19,907 nucleotides of DNA from an uncultured Corynebacterium sp. (GCF_937999985.1 NZ_CALLDG010000148.1:1-19907), one strand, 5' to 3'. Positions 1-6,773 are shown, numbered from the stretch's first letter. A program made the numbers and translations. The notes: generated by a model not told the origin, from the sequence alone.

Positions 1-206
1 GGCCAAGGAGATGCTGCCGATGTACAGCCAGTTGAAGTTCTCCAGCAGCCAGTTGGCGCCGCCCTGCAGGGTTTCTGCGGCCCTGTCCTTGAAGATGATC
101 GCGTAGCTAACGAAGGCAACGATGAAGCCAAAGGCAACCCAGAAGATTAACGGGTCGACTTTTACTTTTCCGCGTTTGCCTTAGCTGTAGATTTTTCGCC
201 TTCCAT
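1..206 (-). CDS. BCCT-family osmolyte transporter, N-terminal part, apparent frameshift
   Basis: This is the 5' end of a gene that runs off the left edge. From about 168 down to 1 the minus strand encodes a first membrane helix (DPLIFWVAFGFIVAFVSYAI) followed by FKDRAAE and a W-x6-NFNWLY segment, typical of the start of betaine/choline/carnitine (BCCT) transporters, which import compatible solutes with Na+ or H+. That frame has no ATG, GTG or TTG start before the last visible codons and a TAA stop just upstream. The best start is the ATG at 204-206, preceded by GGGGAG at 10 nt, but its frame ends at TAA 162-164 after 14 codons (MEGEKSTAKANAEK). One extra A in the run at 166-169 would join the two frames exactly. 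It may be a sequencing error, a real inactivating mutation, or -1 slippage at A-AAG. Family is fairly sure; functional state is unknown. Confidence 0.65.
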
Positions 207-581
207 GGTGGGATCACTCCCCGGTTTCGGTTCTCGAACGTGTGTAGGTCTTGCCTTACCCTATCCCCTCGCCCGGACAATCATGTCCTCAAAGTGAAAA
301 TAATTAATCGCAGCAAGCCGCTTTGCGGTACTTGACCAGGGGTTTTATCGTTTGCGGGAAAAGCCTATTTAACGCGTAGCGACCTTGCAGATCGTCCACA
401 GGGTTTTTCCAGGAAGGCACTTTAGATTAGTCCTCAGTGGTCAACAGAAAGGATTCACATACGAACGGTCATTCTCCTCTTGAAACGTCAGCAAGAAACC
501 CCCAGGTTTTAAGTCCGCCTGGGGGTTTCTTGTTGCTGTTTGTAGCTGGAGCTCTAGGTTCTGGGCTCCGCCGTGGCCGCA
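207..581. other. Intergenic region, BCCT gene leader and downstream end of the GYG-rich gene
   Basis: This 375-bp stretch holds no gene I can support. The left part is the promoter and leader region of the BCCT gene (minus strand), but no clean -35/-10 pair stands out. The right part contains the perfect hairpin at 492-532. A short GC hairpin (CCGCTTTGCGG, around 319-329) is also present. The open frames on the plus strand here have no good ribosome binding site and run into the shadow of the neighbouring gene. Confidence 0.6.
492..532 (-). terminator. Rho-independent terminator, probably bidirectional
   Basis: A perfect 15-bp inverted repeat: CAAGAAACCCCCAGG at 492-506 and its exact complement at 518-532, with an 11-nt loop. 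The outer arms carry AAA/TTT on both sides, so it could stop transcription from either direction. It lies about 50 bp beyond the stop codon of the GYG-rich membrane protein gene, which it most likely serves. Confidence 0.8.
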
Positions 582-1442
582 CTAGTTATAGCTGGGGTTT
601 CCGGTGGGCACGCCAGGGCTCTCGGTCATGCTGCTCAGCATCTCTTCCAGATCTTCCAGGCTGTCGTCGAGCTGATCCTGGTAGTCAGAAATGTCCGGGA
701 AGTCCGAAGGCAAAGTAATGCCGGAGGGGCTGGGGAGCGAGGTCAGCGGGTTGTCTTCGTTCTGATTCCCCGAAGTCTCTTCGTTGTTCTCGCCCGTCGT
801 ATCCGTGGCCTCGGATGTAGAGGAGCTGGGCTTATCGCCACCATCGTCGTCACTTGAGACCAGGTTATAAAGAAGCACACCGCCAACCACCAGTGCAATA
901 AGCACCAGCAGGCCGATAACGATCTTAGCTACGTTGCCATTGCCACCCTGCCCATTGGCGCCGTTGGGGCCGGGCTGGCCGTAACCCTGACCATATCCCT
1001 GGCCGGGCTGGCCATACCCCTGCTGACCGTAACCCTGCTGGCCATAGCCGGCCTGGCCATAACCTTGCTGACCGGCCTGGCCGTAGCCCTGCTGGCCGTA
1101 GCCCTGCTGGCCGTAGCCCTGTTGACCGTAGGCAGCCTGGTTGTAACCCTGTTGGCCGGCCTGGCCGTAGCCCTGCTGACCAGGCTGGCCATAGCCACCC
1201 TGAGGGTTAAAACCGGGCGCACCGTATCCCTGATTACTCGCGTTCGGGTACCCCTGCGAGTTACCAGTGCCAGAAGCACCGAAGACCTGCGTGCTCTGAT
1301 CATCCTGACGGCGGTACTGCGGGGGCTCCGCCCCCGACTCTTCCGACTTGGCCTGCCCCAAGTATTCGGTCGGATTGTCGGCGTTCTGCCCGTCCGCGCC
1401 GTTGCCTACGCTATTGAAGGGGTTATCGTCCTGTGGTGCCAT
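582..1442 (-). CDS. Single-pass membrane protein with GYGQQ-repeat low-complexity domain
   Basis: A 286-residue protein of unknown function. Residues 1-62 are polar and acidic. Residues 63-160 are a low-complexity domain of Gln, Gly, Tyr and Pro with 13 Tyr-Gly pairs, mostly QQGYG or QAGYG units. One hydrophobic helix follows (about 171-192), then an acidic Ser/Asp/Glu-rich tail (195-286). The acidic residues after the helix suggest the repeat domain is cytoplasmic and the tail outside, or in the periplasm-like space under the mycomembrane. Such Gly/Gln/Tyr-rich heads are seen on several actinobacterial membrane proteins and in the linker of mycobacterial FhaA, but I recognise no catalytic fold. 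The ATG at 1442 has GGAAAG 9 nt upstream. It lies 85 bp downstream of the serine hydrolase gene on the same strand and could be cotranscribed. The strong hairpin at 492-532 ends the unit. Confidence 0.8.
   Translation of the reverse strand: MAPQDDNPFNSVGNGADGQNADNPTEYLGQAKSEESGAEPPQYRRQDDQSTQVFGASGTGNSQGYPNASNQGYGAPGFNPQGGYGQPGQQGYGQAGQQGYNQAAYGQQGYGQQGYGQQGYGQAGQQGYGQAGYGQQGYGQQGYGQPGQGYGQGYGQPGPNGANGQGGNGNVAKIVIGLLVLIALVVGGVLLYNLVSSDDDGGDKPSSSTSEATDTTGENNEETSGNQNEDNPLTSLPSPSGITLPSDFPDISDYQDQLDDSLEDLEEMLSSMTESPGVPTGNPSYN
963..1256 (-). repeat. In-frame tandem repeat encoding QQGYG units
   Basis: Degenerate tandem repeat within the previous gene, with a main unit of 15 bp (plus strand roughly CCGTAGCCCTGCTGG). 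Variants of other lengths are all multiples of three, so the frame is kept. Some neighbouring copies are identical at DNA level, which makes copy-number change by slippage likely. Confidence 0.8.
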
Positions 1443-1527
1443 TACCTAATACTTTCCGTGCCAGGAGCCTAGCTCAACCTGCATGTGCCTTAGTTACTTA
1501 TGTGCCACTGCACTTCGAGACTTAAGA

Positions 1528-2493
1528 CTATCGCAGGTACCCTGCTGCCGCTCGAGTATCTGCGTTCTGTACCGCGCGGCCGCCCCAGGAAAAGGAGGCC
1601 ACGGTGTAGCCGTTGCCAAAGGAGGCCGAGGCCAAAGTCTGGCGGCCGTAATCGGACCAGCCCCACTTCGTGCCGTTGACGCCCGGCAGGTGCACAGTTC
1701 CCCAGTTCTGGCGGGTGCCGTCAGCCGCCACGGGGCTGGCGGTGCGCATCCAGTGCAGCACCAGGGAGCGCGGGTGGCGGATACGCAGCTTGTGCAGGAA
1801 CAGGGCGGTATCCGTCGCGGATGTATAGGAGTTACCCCAGTGGGCGGCAGCACGGGTGTTGCGCAGGCCGTACTCGCGGGCAATGGTGCTGATCGATCGC
1901 GGGTACTTGCGGTAGATCTTGGAGGCAGCACCGTCGTCGGAGAAGCGGATCATGCGCTCTGCCAGGTAACGATCGGAGTTGCTGCGATCGCCGTAGCGCA
2001 GCACGTAGTCCGCCATGTACAGCTTCACGATGGAAAGCCCCGGGCGGGACTCATCCGCGTTCGGAGTCTTGGCGATGCCGTTGTTGGTCACCACTGCCAT
2101 CGAGGTACGGGCGGGCACGTTGTGGATCGTGCGCACCTTGTAGCCATTGTTCGGTGCCGGCCGGTGCGGCGCCGGGCGCTGCGGAGCAGACGAACCCGGG
2201 ATCTGGTTGGCGGACATTCCCAGCTGGTTCAGCGCGTCTTCCACGGCCTGCGGAACCGGAGGCAACGGTGGGAGCTGCGGGAGCTGCGGCGGCGGGGGCA
2301 GCTGAACCTTCGGCATGGGCGGAAGCTGCGAGCCGGCGGGCGGACCTGCAGGCGCAGCATTCGCCGGGACGGCGAACCCTGCCACACCAATGGAGGCGGT
2401 CAGAGCCGCGGTGGCGATGCCCTTTGCAGCAGAGCGTGAGCTCTTTGCCGCATGCCGCGGACGGTAGGTGTACTGGGAAAAGTCGAACGTCAT
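1528..2493 (-). CDS. Secreted serine hydrolase, beta-lactamase/penicillin-binding fold
   Basis: A 321-residue exported protein. Residues 1-47 form a long Sec-type signal: a basic n-region, hydrophobic AATAALTASIGVAGFAV-like core, and a likely cleavage after PANA. A Pro-rich linker (about 48-113) follows. The catalytic domain has the three marks of active-site serine enzymes in divergent form: S154-I-V-K157 (SxxK), S185-D-D187 (in place of SDN/SxN) and K276-W-G278 (in place of KTG). The family includes class A beta-lactamases and D,D-peptidases acting on peptidoglycan, but KWG and the short domain argue against a standard beta-lactamase. The start ATG has GAGG only 2 nt upstream, so its ribosome binding site is poor; the signal peptide still supports it. 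It may share a transcript with the GYG-rich gene 85 bp downstream. Fold is likely, substrate unknown. Confidence 0.75.
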   Translation of the reverse strand: MTFDFSQYTYRPRHAAKSSRSAAKGIATAALTASIGVAGFAVPANAAPAGPPAGSQLPPMPKVQLPPPPQLPQLPPLPPVPQAVEDALNQLGMSANQIPGSSAPQRPAPHRPAPNNGYKVRTIHNVPARTSMAVVTNNGIAKTPNADESRPGLSIVKLYMADYVLRYGDRSNSDRYLAERMIRFSDDGAASKIYRKYPRSISTIAREYGLRNTRAAAHWGNSYTSATDTALFLHKLRIRHPRSLVLHWMRTASPVAADGTRQNWGTVHLPGVNGTKWGWSDYGRQTLASASFGNGYTVASFSWGGRAVQNADTRAAAGYLR

Positions 2494-2588
2494 AACCTCA
2501 AGTCCCGTTTATTCATGTTGTTGCGCGCCGAGAAGTTGGCGTCACCTAGAAAAAGGGCCAACAAAGTGCCCCGAGCAATAAACGCACA

Positions 2589-2618
2589 GCATAAATATAC
2601 ATAAATAGATGCTTATGC
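2589..2618 (-). promoter_or_regulatory. AT-rich promoter region with inverted repeat GCATAA-N18-TTATGC
   Basis: A small AT-rich island in GC-rich DNA, about 100-125 bp upstream of the serine hydrolase start. It carries GCATAA at 2589-2594 and its complement TTATGC at 2613-2618, and TATATT-like -10 candidates on the minus strand. It is probably the promoter or operator of the hydrolase gene; no matching -35 is clear. Confidence 0.3.
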
Positions 2619-2632
2619 ACCTGCTGTGGGCG

Positions 2633-3298
2633 CTATGCGTCGCGGTAAAGCAGGTCCATGACCTCTTCATAAGGGGCGGGGCGCAGGCCCCAAGCATCCA
2701 CTCCGACGTCGACCTGACCCGGCCCAGTGATGGGCGCTGCGGAATGCAGGTGGCCGTGAATGACGTATGGCACGTCCAGGCGCAGAGAGTCGTAGCGAGA
2801 CTCCATGCCCTCGTGATCCTGACCAGGGCGCGGGAAGTGGCACAGCCAGGCGACCTCGGTATCGGCCTTCTTGGCTAGGTCCTCGTTATCGGCCACCCCG
2901 TCGCCGTCCGGATCCCACGGAACCACGCACTGGTAGGGCTGCACGGAATCGAAAACCTCCAGGAAGCGGCGCTGGCGATCGGCGCTGTTGGCGTGCAGCG
3001 GGTGGCAAGAGTCGTGGTTGCCGGAGATCAGGTGAACGGTGACGTCCAGACCAGAAATGGCCTGAGCCAGCAAGTCCAGCGCTCGCTCTTCCTGCGGACC
3101 CCACCCAGAGGAAATGTCACCGAGTACCCACAACGTGTCACCCGGGGCCAGGGCGCTGGTGAGGTTGTTCAAAATCGTTGCGTCGTGCCGTTCGACATCC
3201 GCATCGATCTCCCCGCTGGTGCCGTAGCCGCGCAGTTCGGCAACGAAGGGGTGGCCAAGGTGCAGGTCGCTAGTGAACCAGGTGCGGGGTTGGTTCAT
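2633..3298 (-). CDS. Calcineurin-like metallophosphoesterase
   Basis: A 221-residue cytoplasmic protein with the full set of metallophosphoesterase motifs: D11-L-H13 (SDLHLGH), G60-D61, G93-N-H-D96, H154 and H181-G-H183. These residues normally bind two divalent metals and catalyse phosphoester hydrolysis. The substrate is not evident; short stand-alone members of this kind are often annotated only as phosphoesterases. Residues 129-140 read DPDGDGVADNED, which looks like a calcium-binding DxDxDG loop inserted between GNHD and the histidine motifs. The ATG at 3298 has AAGGAG 6 nt upstream, an excellent ribosome binding site. It is divergent from the BASS symporter gene, with 152 bp between them. 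Confidence 0.88.
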   Translation of the reverse strand: MNQPRTWFTSDLHLGHPFVAELRGYGTSGEIDADVERHDATILNNLTSALAPGDTLWVLGDISSGWGPQEERALDLLAQAISGLDVTVHLISGNHDSCHPLHANSADRQRRFLEVFDSVQPYQCVVPWDPDGDGVADNEDLAKKADTEVAWLCHFPRPGQDHEGMESRYDSLRLDVPYVIHGHLHSAAPITGPGQVDVGVDAWGLRPAPYEEVMDLLYRDA

Positions 3299-3316
3299 TG
3301 GTCACTCCTTCTGTTG

Positions 3317-3345
3317 AGTTCGAGCCTGGGTAGTTCGAGACTGGG
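3317..3345. repeat. Short tandem repeat upstream of the phosphoesterase gene
   Basis: AGTTCGAGCCTGGG (3317-3330) and AGTTCGAGACTGGG (3332-3345) are two near-identical 14-mers at a 15-bp period, with one mismatch. They lie in the divergent promoter region just upstream of the phosphoesterase gene, where a regulator could bind. No function is known. Confidence 0.45.
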
Positions 3346-3422
3346 CGCGGGGCTGTTAGAACCACTCTAACCAATGTCCCCACCCCCATTCACGGCAGAC
3401 TTTTCCGGTGAATTTCACACTT

Positions 3423-3450
3423 TGAGACTACCGTCTCATATACTGGTCAC
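3423..3450 (+). promoter_or_regulatory. Leaderless promoter with palindromic operator for the symporter
   Basis: TGAGAC (3423-3428) and GTCTCA (3433-3438) form a perfect 6+6 palindrome with a 4-nt spacer. It directly abuts a -10 hexamer, TATACT (3439-3444), which sits only 6 nt before the ATG at 3451. Transcription should start at or next to the A of the ATG, and there is no Shine-Dalgarno sequence, so the mRNA is predicted leaderless. The palindrome lies between -35 and -10, where a TetR- or GntR-type repressor would block RNA polymerase. Confidence 0.6.
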
Positions 3451-4440
3451 ATGACGACCGAAGAGAAGAACACCGAAGCGCCGCAAAACGGCGCGGAAAA
3501 CAATGCCACCAATGCCTCTGAGGAGCGCTCCGCCACCATTGCCGTGTGGGCCTTCCCCGCATTCATCCTGATCGGTGCCGGCCTGGCACTGGCCAGCCCG
3601 GACACCTTCACTCCCCTGGCGGCGCACATCTCCGCGATGATCGCCATCATCATGCTGTGCATGGGCCTCACGCTGACGCTGCCCGACTTCGCACTGGTCA
3701 TCAAGCGCCCCATGCCGATCTTCATCGGCGTGCTGGCGCAGTTCGTCATCATGCCGCTGGGCGCGGTGGCCGTGGCCAAACTGCTGGGACTGAACCCCAT
3801 GCTGGCGATCGGCCTGCTGATGCTGGGTTCCGTCCCGGGCGGCACCACCTCTAACGTGGTTTCATACCTGGCCAAGGGCGACGTCGCCCTGTCCGTGACC
3901 ATGACCTCCGTCTCCACGGTCCTCTCCCCGATCGTTACCCCGGTGATCATGCTGCTGCTCGCCGGCGAGGAAACCCCGGTGGATGGCAAGTCCATGGCGT
4001 GGAGCCTGGTCCAGACCGTGCTGCTGCCCGTCATCGGCGGCCTGGTCATCCGTGTGATCTTCGACCGCATCGTTCAGTTCTTGCTGCCGATCCTGCCGTG
4101 GCTGTCCATCATCGCCATCGGCGGCGTGGTCTTCCCCGCAGTGGCTAAATCTTCGGAGACCCTGATGAACGTCGGCGTAACCGTCCTGGTCGCCGTTATC
4201 ATCCACAACACCATCGGCTACATCCTGGGTTACTTCGCCGCCCGCGCTACCGGCGAATCCGCCGCCGTGTGTCGCACCACCGCCATCGAGGTCGCCACGC
4301 AGTCCGCTGGCCTGGCCTCTGGCATGTCTGGCAAGTACTGGGCTCCGGAGGCCGCCATCCCCGGTGCGGTCGCCGCCGTGTGGCACAACATTTCCGGCGC
4401 TCTATTCGCTTTCCTCATGCGCCGCTTCGCCAAGAACTAG
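3451..4440 (+). CDS. BASS-family sodium-dependent symporter
   Basis: A 329-residue membrane protein of the bile acid:sodium symporter (BASS) family, with about nine to ten hydrophobic segments from residue 30 to 323 after a polar N-terminus. Two family signatures are visible: GSVPGGTTSN (126-135) and E280-x3-Q284 followed by SAGLASG. By analogy with the bacterial ASBT structures, N135, E280 and Q284 fall at the crossover helices that bind Na+. Bacterial members move organic anions; the substrate here cannot be read from sequence. The start is fixed by the -10 element 6 nt upstream. The next gene, an MDR oxidoreductase, begins 12 bp after the stop, so the pair is probably one operon under the same operator. 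Confidence 0.9.
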   Translation: MTTEEKNTEAPQNGAENNATNASEERSATIAVWAFPAFILIGAGLALASPDTFTPLAAHISAMIAIIMLCMGLTLTLPDFALVIKRPMPIFIGVLAQFVIMPLGAVAVAKLLGLNPMLAIGLLMLGSVPGGTTSNVVSYLAKGDVALSVTMTSVSTVLSPIVTPVIMLLLAGEETPVDGKSMAWSLVQTVLLPVIGGLVIRVIFDRIVQFLLPILPWLSIIAIGGVVFPAVAKSSETLMNVGVTVLVAVIIHNTIGYILGYFAARATGESAAVCRTTAIEVATQSAGLASGMSGKYWAPEAAIPGAVAAVWHNISGALFAFLMRRFAKN

Positions 4441-4452
4441 CAGACCCCTACC

Positions 4453-5391
4453 ATGGGATTCATGCTTATCTTCGGCTTTGAATCCTTCGGCGGCCCCGAG
4501 GTCACCAGCTTCCTCGACGTCGCCGACCCCACCTGGCAGCCCGGCAGCGTGCTAATCCACCCCACGGCGATCAGCCTGAACCCCGGCGACATTAAAGTGC
4601 GAAACGGCCAGCGCCAGGGCTCATTCCCGGTCTCTTTCCCCATGGCCATGGGCCGCGAGGCCGCCGGCATCGTCGTCGAGGCCGACCCTTCCACCGGTTT
4701 CTCGCCAGGTGATCGCGTCTTTGGCTCGGCTTTCTCCGGCACTGGTGCTGCGAGCGATTCTTTTGTTCTTTTGGACGCCGCCTCGACCGCAGCTATCCCC
4801 AGCGGTGTAGAGGCCACGGATGCGGCCTGCCTCCCCGCGGCTGCCGGGACCGCCTACGACGCTTTGGCGGAACTACACGACCTGGAAACCTGGCCGGATG
4901 AGGGCGCCCGCCTGCTAGTGATCGGCGCGGGCGGCGGCGTGGGCACGCATGCCCTGCAACTGGCGCGGCATTTCGACATTGAGGTCATCGGCATCGCCAG
5001 CGCCAATAAGAAGATACTGGTAGAGCGCCTGGGGGCAAGGTTTATGGACACCGCGGAGCTGGGCAAGACTGGCTCCCACGTTACTGTTCCGCCGGTGGAC
5101 GGCATCCTCGACCTCGTCGGCGGCGAGGTTTTGGAGGGGCTGGCACATCTTGCGCCGGAGGGCGCGATCCGCAGCGCCGCCGACAAGCAGTTGGCCGCCC
5201 GCCTGGGCGGTAGCGGCATTACTCGAGTCCGCACCCAGGAGCGCTTCGCGGAGCTCGCCCGCTTGGTGGCGGAGGGTGCGATGCGTCCGGTGATCGGCAG
5301 GGAGCTGCCCTTCAGCGCCGCCGCCGAGGGCTACGAGGAAGTCGAGTCGGGCCACGCGCTGGGGAAGGTCGTTCTCACTGTGAATGACTAA
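4453..5391 (+). CDS. Zinc-free MDR oxidoreductase, NADPH:quinone reductase-like
   Basis: A 312-residue medium-chain dehydrogenase/reductase. The N-terminal GroES-like domain (about 5-125) has the ESFGGPEV start, NPGDIKVRNG and GREAAG motifs. The nucleotide-binding Rossmann fold begins with VIGAGGGVG (156-164). The catalytic-zinc cysteine and histidine pattern of alcohol dehydrogenases is absent, so it belongs with the quinone oxidoreductase type, which reduces quinones or activated carbonyls with NADPH. It follows the BASS symporter by 12 bp and probably shares its transcript, suggesting it handles the imported compound or a related stress. The ATG at 4453 has no clear Shine-Dalgarno; the ATG at 4462 (residue 4, MLIFGFESFG) is an alternative with GGGA just upstream. 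Confidence 0.87.
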   Translation: MGFMLIFGFESFGGPEVTSFLDVADPTWQPGSVLIHPTAISLNPGDIKVRNGQRQGSFPVSFPMAMGREAAGIVVEADPSTGFSPGDRVFGSAFSGTGAASDSFVLLDAASTAAIPSGVEATDAACLPAAAGTAYDALAELHDLETWPDEGARLLVIGAGGGVGTHALQLARHFDIEVIGIASANKKILVERLGARFMDTAELGKTGSHVTVPPVDGILDLVGGEVLEGLAHLAPEGAIRSAADKQLAARLGGSGITRVRTQERFAELARLVAEGAMRPVIGRELPFSAAAEGYEEVESGHALGKVVLTVND

Positions 5392-5448
5392 CGGAAGCGC
5401 TAGGCTTCTTCATTAATACGACTCTTTTCTTTACTTAAGGACGTTTTC

Positions 5449-6135
5449 ATGAAGCGCACGTCTGCCCTTGCCCTGCTCACCGTCGCCGCGTTGAGTTTAA
5501 GCGCCTGCGGATCCGAAGATTCCGACGATGCCGCCGACTCCGGCAGCTCCGCCAACGCCTCTGCACAGCAGGATTCGGCAGCTAAGGATAAAAGCTCTAC
5601 GGAGGACGACTCCAAGAAGGGTGACAAGGCAGACGAATCCACGCGCGCAAAGTCCACCAAGAAGTCCGGCCCCAACCCCACCCCACCGGCTTCAAACCAC
5701 GGTTCCGGTCACAGCTCTGCCGCAGAAAGCAACAACCGCGCAGCTGAGCCGACGCGAGGTAAACGCAAACGTTCCTCTTCCGCTGGAGGCCCTGCCTACC
5801 CGCGAAATGACTGCGGGGTCACTGCAAATGGCGCTGACATCAGCGTTCCTCTCCAAACATCATGCGAGTTCGCTGATGCGATTTACGCAGAGGCATTGAA
5901 ACCCACCTACGTCTATAGGTCTAGCAACCCTAACGTGACGGCTATACCCCATGCGAGCATCACAGTCACCGACCCCGATTCCGGTGATACTCATACGATG
6001 GACTGCTTCGTGAGCTCGGACGGCAGCACTCTAACTTGTCAGGTAGGCAAATCGAACGATTACGACTTTGGGGCAGACTTCGCCCTGAAGCAAAAGAAGT
6101 GGTTCGACTACCTCACAATCGCCACTCCCCAGTAG
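5449..6135 (+). CDS. Lipoprotein with charged linker and four-cysteine C-terminal domain
   Basis: A 228-residue lipoprotein. The lipobox is LSAC with the lipidated Cys at residue 20, so the mature protein is anchored to the outer face of the membrane. Residues 21-118 form a disordered Ser/Asp/Lys-rich linker, ending in a basic GKRKRSSS patch. The C-terminal domain (about 118-228) contains Cys 122, 139, 186 and 197, enough for two disulfides, and several beta-strand-like segments. I do not recognise the domain. A good ribosome binding site, AAGGA, lies 7 nt before the ATG. The DNA of the C-terminal half is visibly less GC-rich in third codon positions than its neighbours, which may point to a more recent origin. 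The gene stands alone: the oxidoreductase upstream is 57 bp away and the downstream gene converges. Confidence 0.8.
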   Translation: MKRTSALALLTVAALSLSACGSEDSDDAADSGSSANASAQQDSAAKDKSSTEDDSKKGDKADESTRAKSTKKSGPNPTPPASNHGSGHSSAAESNNRAAEPTRGKRKRSSSAGGPAYPRNDCGVTANGADISVPLQTSCEFADAIYAEALKPTYVYRSSNPNVTAIPHASITVTDPDSGDTHTMDCFVSSDGSTLTCQVGKSNDYDFGADFALKQKKWFDYLTIATPQ

Positions 6136-6171
6136 GACTCCCCCTCGCGCCCTGCGCGGATCAGGCGAACG

Positions 6172-6702
6172 CTAGGCAGGAGTCAGCGCACCGGTAGTGG
6201 CGATCACCGCGAACTCCGCGATCCAAATCCACAACCAGGGGCGCTTCGGCAGCAGAGGCAGCTCATCTGCCAGTGAAGGCCGCGCGAAGATGGACTGCGT
6301 TGCCGGGTCGAAGGATTCCCACACTTCCCGGTAGTCGGACTCCGTGGCAGCCCACTGCCGAACCGCCTTGGTATCGCGGTTGTTCGCATACATCCAGAAC
6401 AGTGCCGGTCCGGAAAACATGAGGAAGTAGAGCACCGCCAGGAGGATCTTCAGGCCTCCATCGACGTCCTCCATCGAACCGGAGAGAATCCCGAACAGCA
6501 TAATCACACCCAGGATCAATGCCAGCCACGCCGCGATCTTCTTCGCGGTGCTCGGGCGGTACTTCGACAACCGAATGCGGCGGGATTCCAGTTCCTGCTC
6601 ATCGGAGGTACGCACGACCTGCCCATCGTGTGGATCCTCGTCGGGCATCCAGCCAGCCAGGTAATCCTTTTCGCCCGGGTGCTGCGGTTCCCTGTAACTC
6701 AT
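6172..6702 (-). CDS. Hypothetical three-helix membrane protein
   Basis: A 176-residue protein that I do not recognise. It has a polar N-terminus (1-50), two adjacent hydrophobic helices (about 54-74 and 84-106), a polar loop containing WESFDPATQSIFARP, and a C-terminal helix (about 156-173). I place the start at the ATG 6702 because a -10 hexamer TACACT lies 7 nt upstream, predicting a leaderless mRNA. An in-frame ATG at 6744 would add 14 residues, but it has no ribosome binding site and would put the promoter inside the gene. It is divergent from the FUSC exporter gene and converges on the lipoprotein gene. Its partner or role is unknown. Confidence 0.65.
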   Translation of the reverse strand: MSYREPQHPGEKDYLAGWMPDEDPHDGQVVRTSDEQELESRRIRLSKYRPSTAKKIAAWLALILGVIMLFGILSGSMEDVDGGLKILLAVLYFLMFSGPALFWMYANNRDTKAVRQWAATESDYREVWESFDPATQSIFARPSLADELPLLPKRPWLWIWIAEFAVIATTGALTPA

Positions 6703-6715
6703 GGTCTTCAGTGTA
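6703..6715 (-). promoter_or_regulatory. -10 element of a leaderless promoter
   Basis: On the minus strand TACACT (plus coordinates 6710-6715) is separated from the ATG at 6702 by 7 nt, GAAGACC. This fits the actinobacterial TANNNT -10 pattern with transcription starting at the initiation codon. No good -35 is visible. Confidence 0.45.
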
Positions 6716-6773
6716 GGCACTGCGCCGGACGGTCCACAGCTCATCGTTCGATTTCGGAGACTACACTGTGAAT

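Noticed and set aside
243..263. Possible DtxR/iron box (TAGGT ... GCCTTACCCTA) upstream of the BCCT gene
   Set aside because: The half sites are one base too far apart and several positions deviate from the consensus.
437..718. Open frame of 93 codons on the plus strand
   Set aside because: It runs through the terminator hairpin into the antisense of the GYG-rich gene and shows no coding features.
963..1256. CRISPR-like periodic repeat
   Set aside because: The repeats are in frame, have no unique spacers, and encode the GYGQQ domain.
1483..2439. Long open frame on the plus strand, 318 codons
   Set aside because: It lies opposite the serine hydrolase gene, lacks a ribosome binding site and its protein is a low-complexity shadow caused by high GC.
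5394..5408. Terminator GAAGC-gctag-GCTTC after the oxidoreductase gene
   Set aside because: Only a 5-bp stem with a poor T-run; too weak to call.
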